From: Clostridiales bacterium
Lineage (GTDB): Bacteria > Bacillota_A > Clostridia > Oscillospirales > Oscillospiraceae
Length of the DNA: 31,237 bases
Assembly: GCA_022777455.1 (NCBI GenBank)
Contig: JALFGI010000126.1
Location: 1 to 31,237 of the forward strand
Direction: 5' to 3'
Both the position numbers and the translations under genes were made by a program. Shown here one piece after another: positions 1 to 6,807 of the stretch (within the stretch, counting starts at the first letter, position 1; every line of letters begins with the position of its first letter). The notes below the pieces were generated by a model. It did not search any database and had not been told where the DNA came from. It worked only from the letters and a program-made list of their open reading frames with translations.

Positions 1-622
1 CGATGCGGCCCACCGCCAGAATGCATCCGGTGACGATGCCATCCACGGCGTTGGGCAGCACCACGGTGCGGACCATGTGCCACTTCCCCGCCCCCAGGCC
101 CAGGGCGCCCTCCCGGTAGGACTGAGGAACCGTCTTCAGGCTCTCCTGGGTGGTGCGGACGATGGTGGGCAGGATCATAATGACCAGGGTCAGGCCGCCC
201 GCCAGGATGCCGGGAGCTAGGCCCATCTTCTGCACAAAGAACAGCATGCCCACCAGGCCGAAGATGATGGAGGGGATGCCCGTCAGGGTCTCCGTAGCGA
301 ATTCGATGAGCTCCACCATTTTGTGGTTGGAGGCGTACTCCGTCAGGTAGATGGCGGCACCCACGCCCAGGGGCAAAACGATGAGCATAGCCACGAAGAT
401 GATATAGAGGGTGTTGAGGATGTTGGGCAGGATACCGATGGTATCCTTGATATAACTGGTTTGGGTGGTCAGCAGTTCCCAGGAGAGGTTTCTCAGCCCT
501 CGGTAGAAGATATACCCGATGAGGAACACCAGCAGTGCGCAGGTCAGTCCCGCGCAGAGCCACAGCAGGGCCCGGAGTCCTTTATCGTAGGCCCGGCGGC
601 GGGGAGACAGTTTTTGCTCCAT
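1..622 (-). CDS. pstA: Phosphate ABC transporter permease PstA (3' end outside window)
   Basis: PstA is the second membrane subunit of the high-affinity phosphate importer PstSCAB. About 207 residues are visible from an ATG at 622-620; the frame runs off the left edge with no stop. The N-terminus is basic and is followed by a hydrophobic segment. The middle reads LTGIPSIIFGLVGMLFF and then a permease-type loop (SLKTVPQSYREGALGLGAGKW) of the kind that contacts the ATPase. The start sits 3 nt after the pstC stop, and the Shine-Dalgarno AAGGAGG lies inside the end of pstC, so the two are translationally coupled. pstB would be expected beyond the edge. The identification is firm; only the C-terminal part is missing. 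Confidence 0.95.
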   Translation of the reverse strand, partial: MEQKLSPRRRAYDKGLRALLWLCAGLTCALLVFLIGYIFYRGLRNLSWELLTTQTSYIKDTIGILPNILNTLYIIFVAMLIVLPLGVGAAIYLTEYASNHKMVELIEFATETLTGIPSIIFGLVGMLFFVQKMGLAPGILAGGLTLVIMILPTIVRTTQESLKTVPQSYREGALGLGAGKWHMVRTVVLPNAVDGIVTGCILAVGRI

Positions 623-625
623 GTC

Positions 626-1516
626 TCAGTCCTCCTTCTTCCCCTTGATGAACACGTTCAGCAGCACGTTGATCAGCATGATGAACAAAAACAGCACCAG
701 GCCAATGGAGAACAGGGCATCCCGCTGCAGGGAGCCCACCGGGGCATAGGACATTTCGGAGGCGATGGCGGTGGTCATGAACCGCACCGGGCCGAAAAGC
801 TCCGGCATATTGGGCACGTTGCCGGACACCATGATAATGGCCATGGCCTCGCCGATGGCCCGGCCCACGCCCAGCACAATGGCGGTGGCAATGCCGCTTT
901 TGGCAGCGGGAATGCTGACCCGGAAATAGGTCTCCAGCTCCGTTGCACCCAGGGCCAGGGAAGCATCCTCGTATTCCTTGGGCACGGCGCGCAGGGCGGT
1001 TTCGGACACATTGATGATGGAGGGCAGAATCATAATCGCCAGCACAATGATGGCCGCAAATAGCGTGGCGCCGGAAGACAGCCGGAACAGGCTCTGGATG
1101 GCCGGCACCAGGACGATCATACCCACCAGGCCGTAAACCACGGAAGGGATCCCCGCCAGCAGCTGCACTAACCTGCGAATCGCCCCAGCCAGTCTGGAGG
1201 GCGCCACCTTGGCAAGGAACACCGCCGTCAGCAGGCCGATGGGAACGCCGATGAGCACCGCCCCCGCCGTGCCGCAGACACTGGTGAGCAGAAAGGGTAA
1301 AATGCCGTAGGAGGGCTCCACCGTGGTGGCGGTGGGCTTCCAGATTTTGCCCAGGAAGAACGCCTTCGGGCCGATCTCAATCATGGCAGGCAGCCCGGAG
1401 AGGATGAGATAAATGCAGATACACAGCACAAAGCCCACTGTGATGATACCGCAAAGGAAGAACAGCATATTCATGCTGTTCTCCAGTGCGGCTTGTCTGG
1501 CCGATTTTCTCCTCAT
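626..1516 (-). CDS. pstC: Phosphate ABC transporter permease PstC
   Basis: First membrane subunit of the PstSCAB phosphate importer, 296 aa, close to the usual length of about 300. The basic N-terminus (MRRKSARQ) is followed by a first membrane segment near residues 15-42, then five further hydrophobic stretches. The motifs AGIPSVVYGLVGM and ALRAVPKEYEDASLALGA are the permease/ATPase contact region typical of PstC. The start is 2 nt downstream of the pstS stop, so the genes form one operon. No good separate Shine-Dalgarno is visible, which suggests coupling to pstS translation. Confidence 0.96.
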   Translation of the reverse strand: MRRKSARQAALENSMNMLFFLCGIITVGFVLCICIYLILSGLPAMIEIGPKAFFLGKIWKPTATTVEPSYGILPFLLTSVCGTAGAVLIGVPIGLLTAVFLAKVAPSRLAGAIRRLVQLLAGIPSVVYGLVGMIVLVPAIQSLFRLSSGATLFAAIIVLAIMILPSIINVSETALRAVPKEYEDASLALGATELETYFRVSIPAAKSGIATAIVLGVGRAIGEAMAIIMVSGNVPNMPELFGPVRFMTTAIASEMSYAPVGSLQRDALFSIGLVLFLFIMLINVLLNVFIKGKKED

Positions 1517-1518
1517 GG

Positions 1519-2358
1519 TTACTGCTGGGCAGCTTCTTCGCTCTGGGGAGCGGGAACGGCACCGGCCATGGTGATCAGTTCGGCAGCATCTTCACTGAGC
1601 ATGTAGTCGAAGAAGGCCTGGGCGGCTTCGCTCAGTTCCCCCTCTGCCAGGGTGACCAGATTGAAGGGACGCTGGATGACGTAGCTGCCGTCCACAATAT
1701 TCTCGGCGGTGCATTCCATACCTTCCACGGTGAGCACCTTGATGCCTTCCTGGCCTTCCACTGCGGCATAGGAGGCGTAGCCGATGGCGTTCTCACTGCT
1801 CTTCACCGCGGCGATCACGGCGCCGGTGGAGGTGAGCTCCTGAGCCAGGACGCATTTGTCAGTGGTCTTGGTGATGGACTCGAAACCATCCCGGGTGCCG
1901 GAGCCGGCTTCCCGGCCGATGCAGGCGATGTCACCCTTGCCGCCGAAGTCGGCCCAATCGGTGACTAAGCCAGTGAAGATGGCGGCGATCTGCTCCACGG
2001 TCAGGTCATCCACGGGGCAATTTTCATTGACGATGATGGCGATGCCGTCCAGGGCCAGGGTGGTGGCAACCAGGCCCTTCTCCACCTCGGCGTCCTTCAG
2101 GTTCCGGGAGGCCAGGCCGATGTCGCAGGTGCCGGTGGCCACGGCTTCGATGCCAGTGCCGGAGCCGGTGGCGTCATAGGTGATGGTCACCTTGTCGTTG
2201 TCTTCCATGAACTGCTCGGACAGGATGCCGATCACCTTTTCCATGGAGGTGGAGCCGTTGGTGGCAACGGTGCCGCTGAGCTTCTCCGCAGCGGCGGACA
2301 CGGTCAGCAGGCTCACCGCCATGACCAGGCTCAGAAGAATTGCAATTGTCTTTTTCAT
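1519..2358 (-). CDS. pstS: Phosphate-binding protein PstS
   Basis: Extracytoplasmic phosphate receptor of the Pst importer, 279 aa. I start it at ATG 2358-2356, which lies 9 nt after GGAG. An in-frame TTG two codons upstream is too close to the ribosome site. Residues 1-25 form a signal peptide ending VSAAA. The mature part has phosphate-loop sequences typical of the family: TNGSTSMEKV, DATGSGTG and GREAGSGTRDGFE. Unlike most Gram-positive PstS proteins it has no cysteine lipobox, so lipid anchoring is not predicted. It is the first gene of pstSCA and lies downstream of a phosphate-box-like operator at 2435-2474. Confidence 0.96.
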   Translation of the reverse strand: MKKTIAILLSLVMAVSLLTVSAAAEKLSGTVATNGSTSMEKVIGILSEQFMEDNDKVTITYDATGSGTGIEAVATGTCDIGLASRNLKDAEVEKGLVATTLALDGIAIIVNENCPVDDLTVEQIAAIFTGLVTDWADFGGKGDIACIGREAGSGTRDGFESITKTTDKCVLAQELTSTGAVIAAVKSSENAIGYASYAAVEGQEGIKVLTVEGMECTAENIVDGSYVIQRPFNLVTLAEGELSEAAQAFFDYMLSEDAAELITMAGAVPAPQSEEAAQQ

Positions 2359-2434
2359 AATCAAAATCTCCTTTTTATTCGCTATTTCCCCAGCCAGGCT
2401 TTCCCTTGGCTGTATCCATAGCTTACCAAAGCCA

Positions 2435-2474
2435 TGTAAACTCCACTATCGCAGCAAGGTAAAGTTCTTGTAAA
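2435..2474 (-). promoter_or_regulatory. Candidate PhoP/PhoB operator upstream of pstS
   Basis: On the minus strand, TTTACA (2474-2469), TTTACC (2463-2458), GCGATA (2452-2447) and TTTACA (2440-2435) begin at steps of 11, 11 and 12 bp. Direct TTTACA/TTAACA-like repeats at 11-bp spacing are the known form of Firmicutes PhoP boxes. The last unit is followed by TATGGA 14 nt later, a plausible weak -10 that would need an activator. The same spacing and sequence recur at 4673-4712 and 5728-5778. Confidence 0.8.
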
Positions 2475-2482
2475 CCAATGAA

Positions 2483-2857
2483 AAATTGTTGTTTCATGTT
2501 CGCACCATCGTAGGGGCGGCTATTAGCCGCCCGCAACGTAACGGAACCGCGCGCTTGGTTGAATGGCATGCAATCCGTACCCATTGTAGGGGAGGCTCTC
2601 AGCCTCCCGCTTTTGTTCCGGGTTCTGCGTGTTCGGTTGAATGGCACCACGTCCGACACAGTACGAATTCGCCCAAGCTGATTCGTTATTGCAGGTTTGT
2701 ACCGCGCGGGAGGCTGCGAGCCTCCCCTACAGTTTGATCGTTTTGCTGTGGGAATTCGCCCAACCCGGTTCATCGTTTTTGGCTTGTACTGCGCGGGCGG
2801 CTGGTAGCCGCCCCTACGGTGGCATGGACGTAATTTGTACCCGCCAAATTACAATTT
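2483..2857. repeat. Four-hairpin intergenic repeat element, copy A
   Basis: This gap between pstS and the nptA-type gene has no gene. It holds four GC-rich hairpins: GTAGGGGCGGCT/AGCCGCCCG-type stems near 2510 and 2586, and inverted versions near 2706 and 2793. The spacers carry TTGAATGGCA twice and GAATTCGCCCAA twice. The right end is AAATTACAATTT (2846-2857). The left end is a degenerate partner, AAATTGTTGTTT (2483-2494). The same order of four hairpins and spacers is found at 19915-20278, so this is one mobile or copied unit rather than a local structure. The last hairpins may also end transcription of the cotransporter gene. Confidence 0.75.
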
Positions 2858-2871
2858 ATCTGTTTTCTATC

Positions 2872-4617
2872 TTATTCCACGCTGTATTTTTTCCGGTAAG
2901 TCAGATACCGGTCCTCGAATTTTTCCCGGTCCTCCTTCATGGCCCGCAGGGACTCGTGGAGGTTCAGGTTGCCCTCGTGCATATCCAGCACGCAGCCGGC
3001 GATGTTGGAGCAGTGGTCGGACACCCGCTCCAGGGCGGTGAGCAGGTCGGACCAGACGAAGCCCGCCTCAATGCTGCACTTTTCCTGCTGCAGCCGGAGA
3101 ATGTGGGCGGTGCGCAGCTGCTCCTTCAGCCCGTCGATCACCTGCTCCAGAGGCTCCACCAGTCCGGCAGGACCCAGGTCGTCGCGGAGGAAGGCATCCA
3201 GGGACAGATCCAGAATCTCACTGACCGCCCCGGCGAGGATGCTCAGCTCCTTGCTTGCCTGGGGAGAAAGGGCCAGATCCTTGCTGCCCAGCTCTTCGGC
3301 GGATTGGACAATGTTCACCGCATGGTCGGAGATCCGCTCGAAATCGCCGATGATCTTCAGCAGCTTCGCCGCCTCGTTGCTGTCGGAGGCGCTGATCCGG
3401 CGGGTGCTGAGCTTCACCAGGTAGGTGCCCAGAATGTCCTCGTAGTGGTCGGTCTGTTCCTCCGCCTGACGCACCTGCTTGGCCAGCGCGGGGGTATAGT
3501 CGGCGAGGGCGGCGATGCTCTGCTTCATGGCACCCACGGCGCAGTTTGCCATGTCGGCAGCCACCTTCCGGCACCGCTCCAAAGCCACGGGGGGCGTGGT
3601 GAGCAGGCGCTCGTCCAGTTCGCTGAACACCTCCGGCTTCTTGTCGTCGGGCACAATGGCGCACACCAGCTTTTCCAGCAGGCCGGACAGGGGCAGCATG
3701 AGCACGGTGCACAGCACATTGAACACGGAGTGGGCCACGGCAATGCCAAACAAGCTGGCGCTTTCATTCAGCATCGCGGGAGCGAACAGCCATTTCACCA
3801 GGCAGAACACCGTCAGCCACACCGCGGTGCCGATGACGTTGAAGCTCAGGTGCACCATGGCCGCCCGCTTGGCGTTCTTGTTGGCGCCGATGGCAGAGAT
3901 CATGGCGGTGACGCAGGTACCGATGTTCTGGCCCATGATAATGGGAATGGCCGCGCCGTAGCTCACCTGTCCGGTGACCGCCAGGGCCTGGAGAATGCCC
4001 ACGGAAGCGGAGCTGGACTGAATGATGGCAGTGAGCACCGCCCCGGCCAGCACACCCAGAACGGGATTTTGGAACATGATGAACAGATTCTGGAACGCCG
4101 GCACATCCCGCAGCCCGGAGACGGCGGCGGACATGGACTCCATGCCGAACATCAGGGTAGCGAAGCCCAGAAGGATCGTGCCGGTATCCTTTTTCTTGTC
4201 ATTTTTGCTGAACATGTAAAAGATGATGCCCACAAAGGCCAGCACCGGCGTAAAGGAGGAGGGTTTCAGCAGCCGGATGAAGATATTGCTGCTGGAAATC
4301 CCCGCCAGGCTGAGAATCCAGGCGGTGACGGTGGTGCCGATGTTGGCACCCATGATCATGTTGATGGCCTGGCGCAAGGTCATCAGGCTGGAGTTGACGA
4401 AGCCCACCACCATCACCGTGGTGGCAGAGGAGCTCTGGATCACGGCGGTCACGGCCAGGCCCGTCAGCAGGCCCGCCACCTTGTTGGTGGTCATCTTCCC
4501 AAGCAGGGTGCGAAGGCTCCCCCCTGCCCTTCTCTCCAAAGCCTGGCCCATCACATTCATGCCGAAGAGAAACAGGCTCAGTCCGCCGATCAGATTCAGA
4601 AACTGGAATAAATCCAT
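2872..4617 (-). CDS. Na+/phosphate cotransporter family protein with C-terminal PhoU-like domain
   Basis: Predicted inner-membrane sodium-coupled phosphate transporter (PF02690 type, NptA/YjbB-like), 581 aa. The N-terminal half has two inverted-repeat cores, each carrying the family hallmark: QSSSATT with GANIGTT near residues 60-100, and QSSSAS with GQNIGTC near residues 200-230. Residues from about 340 to the end are hydrophilic and helical with a PhoU-like pattern, as in other bacterial members of this length. The ATG has AAAGGAA 9 nt upstream. An array of phosphate boxes lies upstream (4673-4712). With pstSCA next door this gives low- and high-affinity uptake under one apparent control. 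Confidence 0.92.
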   Translation of the reverse strand: MDLFQFLNLIGGLSLFLFGMNVMGQALERRAGGSLRTLLGKMTTNKVAGLLTGLAVTAVIQSSSATTVMVVGFVNSSLMTLRQAINMIMGANIGTTVTAWILSLAGISSSNIFIRLLKPSSFTPVLAFVGIIFYMFSKNDKKKDTGTILLGFATLMFGMESMSAAVSGLRDVPAFQNLFIMFQNPVLGVLAGAVLTAIIQSSSASVGILQALAVTGQVSYGAAIPIIMGQNIGTCVTAMISAIGANKNAKRAAMVHLSFNVIGTAVWLTVFCLVKWLFAPAMLNESASLFGIAVAHSVFNVLCTVLMLPLSGLLEKLVCAIVPDDKKPEVFSELDERLLTTPPVALERCRKVAADMANCAVGAMKQSIAALADYTPALAKQVRQAEEQTDHYEDILGTYLVKLSTRRISASDSNEAAKLLKIIGDFERISDHAVNIVQSAEELGSKDLALSPQASKELSILAGAVSEILDLSLDAFLRDDLGPAGLVEPLEQVIDGLKEQLRTAHILRLQQEKCSIEAGFVWSDLLTALERVSDHCSNIAGCVLDMHEGNLNLHESLRAMKEDREKFEDRYLTYRKKYSVE

Positions 4618-4672
4618 AGAAAACGGTTCCTTTCCATTATTTTTTGTATCTGACTTTATGGTAATCTTACAA

Positions 4673-4712
4673 TGTAAAATCCGCTATCGCGGTTTTGTAA
4701 AGAACATGTAAA
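4673..4712 (-). promoter_or_regulatory. Candidate PhoP/PhoB operator upstream of the Na/Pi cotransporter gene
   Basis: Minus-strand units TTTACA (4712-4707), TTTACA (4701-4696), GCGATA (4690-4685) and TTTACA (4678-4673) start at 11, 11 and 12-bp steps, exactly as upstream of pstS. A TAAAGT hexamer follows the last unit after 14 nt and could serve as the -10. Confidence 0.8.
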
Positions 4713-4858
4713 GTGAAGTGTAGGGCGCTTCATCCCAATGCGCACTGGGCCGGCGTGTAATCCGGGGCTCCTGGGTAAAGCCCGGTAACGTTTCTGCATG
4801 CTTGGTTGAATGGCATAATGTTCAAAACTCCTCCCCGTAGGGGCCGTTCATCTCACCG
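4713..4858. other. Gene-free gap with a decayed repeat remnant
   Basis: No credible gene is seen between the phosphatase terminator and the cotransporter operator. The sequence TTGGTTGAATGGCATAATG (4803-4821) matches the spacer of the four-hairpin repeats at 2483-2857 and 19915-20278. CCCCGTAGGGGCC follows it near 4833. This looks like a partial or eroded copy of that element. Confidence 0.5.
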
Positions 4859-4889
4859 ATAAAAAATCCCACGGGAATTTTCCCGTGGG
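4859..4889 (-). terminator. Rho-independent terminator of the HAD phosphatase gene
   Basis: On the minus strand, CCCACGGGA and TCCCGTGGG form a 9-bp stem (4889-4881 with 4876-4868) with a 4-nt loop, followed by ATTTTTT. It lies 5 nt after the gene's stop. Confidence 0.9.
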
Positions 4890-4894
4890 GTTCC

Positions 4895-5683
4895 TTATTC
4901 ACCTTGGGCCAGGGTCACGATGTCGCCCACACCCTCCAGAATCATGGTGGGCTGATAGGCGTAGGCCTTCACCGTCTCCCGGGTGGAGACCCCGGAGAGC
5001 ACCAGCACCGTGGACATGCCGCTTTCCATGCCGGAGATCACGTCCGTATCCATCCGGTCGCCGATCATCACCGCCTCGGCGCTGTGGCAGCCCAGCAGAT
5101 TCAGGCCGTTTCGCATCATCAGGGGGTTGGGCTTGCCGCAGAAATAGGCCTGCTTCCCGGTGGCGATTTCCACAGGTGCAGTGAGGGCCCGGCAGGCGGG
5201 GGCGATGCCCTGATCGATGGGGCCGGACACGTCGGAGTTGGCGCCGATGAGCCTTGCACCCTTGATCACCAGGTTCACCGCCTTAGTCAATGTGTCCAGA
5301 GAGTAGGCCCGGCCCTCGCCGATGACCACATAGTCCGGGTTCACATCGTTCATGGTGATCCCCGCGTCGTACAGCGCGTTCAGCAGCCCCGCCTCTCCGA
5401 TGACATAGGCGCTGCACCCGGGGGCCTGCTCCTTCAAAAAGGCCGCGGTGGCCAGGGCGCTGGTATAGAAATGCTCCTGGGACACCTCCAGGCCCATCCG
5501 TGCCAGCTTCTGCTGCAGCTCCCTGGGGGTGGAGCCGCTGTTATTGGTAAGGAAGAGGAATTCCTTCTTCTCCCGCTGCAGCCAGCCGATGAACTCCGCC
5601 GCCCCCGGCAGCAGCCGGTTGCCGTGGTAGAGCACACCGTCCATGTCACAGATAAAACCCTTGGTATTTTGAAAATCGATCAT
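4895..5683 (-). CDS. HAD-IIA family phosphatase (NagD/4-nitrophenylphosphatase type)
   Basis: Cytoplasmic haloacid-dehalogenase-type phosphatase, 262 aa, the normal size for subfamily IIA. All four HAD motifs are visible: DMDGVLYHG near residue 13 (nucleophile and second aspartate), TNNSG near 46 (motif II), GKPNP near 184 (motif III lysine), and GDRMDTD near 208 (acidic metal site). A C2-type cap lies between motifs II and III. The substrate cannot be read from sequence; relatives act on nucleotide monophosphates, sugar phosphates or phosphoglycolate. The gene has its own terminator and an upstream five-unit phosphate-box array (5728-5778), so a role in releasing phosphate during starvation is a reasonable inference. 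Confidence 0.93.
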   Translation of the reverse strand: MIDFQNTKGFICDMDGVLYHGNRLLPGAAEFIGWLQREKKEFLFLTNNSGSTPRELQQKLARMGLEVSQEHFYTSALATAAFLKEQAPGCSAYVIGEAGLLNALYDAGITMNDVNPDYVVIGEGRAYSLDTLTKAVNLVIKGARLIGANSDVSGPIDQGIAPACRALTAPVEIATGKQAYFCGKPNPLMMRNGLNLLGCHSAEAVMIGDRMDTDVISGMESGMSTVLVLSGVSTRETVKAYAYQPTMILEGVGDIVTLAQGE

Positions 5684-5727
5684 CGTATTCTCCTTGATAT
5701 TGGTTTTCTACTATTATCCGCCGCCGA

Positions 5728-5778
5728 TGTAAAATCCACTACCGCGCCGGCGTAAAATGGAGGCAAAGAATCTGTAAA
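5728..5778 (-). promoter_or_regulatory. Candidate PhoP/PhoB operator upstream of the HAD phosphatase gene
   Basis: Five minus-strand units start at 11, 11, 11 and 12-bp steps: TTTACA (5778-5773), TTTGCC (5767-5762), TTTACG (5756-5751), GCGGTA (5745-5740) and TTTACA (5733-5728). The proximal part matches the pstS and cotransporter arrays closely (GCGRTAGYGGAKTTTACAT in all three). TAATAG follows 11 nt after the last unit and is a possible -10. Confidence 0.8.
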
Positions 5779-5858
5779 CACAGTTTTGCCCTGCCCAGCT
5801 TAGCGGCTTCGGTTCGACAGGAGCACTGATTTTTTATAAAAATGTCACAATTTCCCTG

Positions 5859-5886
5859 TTGCATTTTTAGCAAAGAATGCTATAAT
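5859..5886 (+). promoter_or_regulatory. SigA-type promoter of the lipoprotein gene
   Basis: TTGCAT (5859-5864), a 16-bp spacer and TATAAT (5881-5886) lie about 60 nt upstream of the lipoprotein start codon. Confidence 0.75.
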
Positions 5887-5948
5887 GTCCTTCCGAAGAA
5901 AACACCATCTTCAAAAAACCAGTCCGAAAAGACAAAGGAGAACGCAAC

Positions 5949-6428
5949 ATGAAAAACACAAAGAAATTTGCCGCACTGCTGCTGGCTGCCGTTTTGATGC
6001 TCACCTTCACCGCCTGCGGTGACAAGGCTGCTGAGCCCACCACTGAGGCTACCACCGAGGCTACTGCCGAAGCCACTACCGAGGCTACCACCGAAGCCAC
6101 CACCGTGGCCGAGCCCCAGGCCGGCGAGTACACCATCTACAACACCACCGGCGACGTGGTCACCGAGCTGTACCTGTACCTGGTTGGCGCTGAGGACAAG
6201 GGCGAGAACTTTGCCGGCGAGGGCCTGGCCGACGGCGAGAGCGTGGTCATCACCAAGAACGCCGACAGCGAGGAAGAGGCCAAGGCCATGACCTTCGTTC
6301 TGGAGTACGTCTACGGTGATCAGACCGTGAAGTACGAGACCATCCACTTCGAGGTTGTTTCCATCAGCCTGAAGAGCGTGGATGCCGTCTCCGGCGCCAC
6401 CCCCATCGCCTTTGCCAAGCCCGAATAA
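5949..6428 (+). CDS. Small surface lipoprotein with Thr/Glu/Ala-rich linker, function unknown
   Basis: A 159-aa lipoprotein. The signal peptide (MKNTKKFAALLLAAVLM...) ends in a lipobox LTFTAC, placing lipid-modified Cys near residue 22. A low-complexity tether of repeated EATT units (about residues 30-55) follows; this is common between a membrane anchor and a surface domain. The remaining ~100 residues form a compact acidic domain (EYTIYNTTGDVVTELYLYLV...) that I do not recognise. The ATG is preceded by AAAGGAG with 8-nt spacing, by a promoter at 5859-5886, and followed by a hairpin at 6441-6466. It is transcribed alone, opposite to its neighbours. Confidence 0.9.
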   Translation: MKNTKKFAALLLAAVLMLTFTACGDKAAEPTTEATTEATAEATTEATTEATTVAEPQAGEYTIYNTTGDVVTELYLYLVGAEDKGENFAGEGLADGESVVITKNADSEEEAKAMTFVLEYVYGDQTVKYETIHFEVVSISLKSVDAVSGATPIAFAKPE

Positions 6429-6440
6429 TTCTGCATAAAA

Positions 6441-6466
6441 TGCCCCTCGCCAAATGGCGAGGGGCA
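6441..6466 (+). terminator. Hairpin after the lipoprotein gene
   Basis: A perfect 11-bp stem, TGCCCCTCGCC / GGCGAGGGGCA, with AAAT loop starts 12 nt after the stop. The T-run downstream on the plus strand is poor. The hairpin directly abuts the -35 of the next promoter (6467). Confidence 0.7.
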
Positions 6467-6495
6467 TTGACAAAGCACAGAATCTGCGCTATACT
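6467..6495 (+). promoter_or_regulatory. Near-consensus SigA promoter with no long ORF downstream
   Basis: TTGACA (6467-6472), a 17-bp spacer and TATACT (6490-6495) are close to the ideal housekeeping promoter. Transcription would start near 6502. Only a short untranslated stretch lies between there and the terminator ending near 6597. Confidence 0.85.
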
Positions 6496-6501
6496 ATTCG
6501 C

Positions 6502-6597
6502 AGAGAAAGGGCGCTGCGACAAGCGGTTTACCCTAAGCGATAATGTGGTTTACAAAATAGAAACCGTCACTTGCCAGAGTGGCGGTTTCTGCTTTTT
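6502..6597 (+). ncRNA. Candidate small RNA, possibly antisense to the 27-codon gene
   Basis: Inferred from a near-consensus promoter (6467-6495) and a rho-independent terminator: AGAAACCGTCACT (6559-6571) pairs with AGTGGCGGTTTCT (6578-6590), followed by GCTTTTT. The transcript would be about 95 nt, with no start codon and ribosome site inside it. Its last ~40 nt are complementary to the 3' end of the tiny minus-strand gene at 6567-6650, an arrangement like Gram-positive type I toxin/antisense pairs such as txpA/ratA. I do not recognise a known RNA family, and the 5' end is estimated. Confidence 0.6.
6516..6554 (+). promoter_or_regulatory. Partial phosphate-box-like array inside the small RNA region
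   Basis: GCGACA (6516), TTTACC (6527), GCGATA (6537) and TTTACA (6549) occur on the plus strand. The block GCGATA-N6-TTTACA keeps the 12-bp spacing seen in the three strong arrays, but one step is 10 instead of 11. It lies downstream of the predicted start at about 6502, so if real it would act as a roadblock or repressor site. This is weak evidence. Confidence 0.35.
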
Positions 6598-6650
6598 ACT
6601 CTGATCGTTATCGTCCAGTTGAGGACATGAAACGTCAATGTAATTGGCAT
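6567..6650 (-). CDS. 27-aa hydrophobic/basic peptide, candidate type I toxin-like small protein
   Basis: A tiny gene supported by a strong Shine-Dalgarno (AAAGGGGGTGAGG just before ATG 6650-6648). The peptide begins MPITLTFHVLNW, has an alternating hydrophobic stretch, and ends in a basic tail (RVKSRNRHSGK). The final codons and stop lie inside the hairpin that terminates the convergent small RNA. The frame is open further upstream to an ATG at 6761, but that start has no ribosome site. CACCC 5' of the ribosome site could pair with GGGTG within it, a masking structure typical of type I toxin mRNAs. Function is unproven. Confidence 0.5.
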   Translation of the reverse strand: MPITLTFHVLNWTITIRVKSRNRHSGK

Positions 6651-6770
6651 GACCTCACCCCCTTTCGGGTGGTGTGGCAAACCGCCTGCCGTTGTGCAGC
6701 GCCCAGCGCTTCCTCGAAGCGCCGCGTACAGTATCCCATACATTTCATCAAAAGTCAACATTTTCGCAGA

Positions 6771-6802
6771 AAAAGAGCCGCTCCAAAACCGGAACGGCTC
6801 TT
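6771..6802 (-). terminator. Rho-independent terminator of clpB
   Basis: On the minus strand, AAGAGCCGTTCCGG and the downstream GGAGCGGCTCTT pair around a short T-rich loop and are followed by a TTTTTC run. It starts 6 nt after the clpB stop. Confidence 0.9.
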
Positions 6803-6807
6803 CAAAA

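Noticed and set aside
2483..2857. Possible CRISPR array from repeated hairpins
   Set aside because: Only four copies, with alternating orientation, spacer words that are themselves repeated, and no cas genes; it fits a palindromic repeat cassette.
6651..6761. Upstream extension of the 27-codon peptide to an ATG at 6761
   Set aside because: The frame is open, but the upstream ATG has no Shine-Dalgarno, while the internal ATG at 6650 has a near-ideal one.
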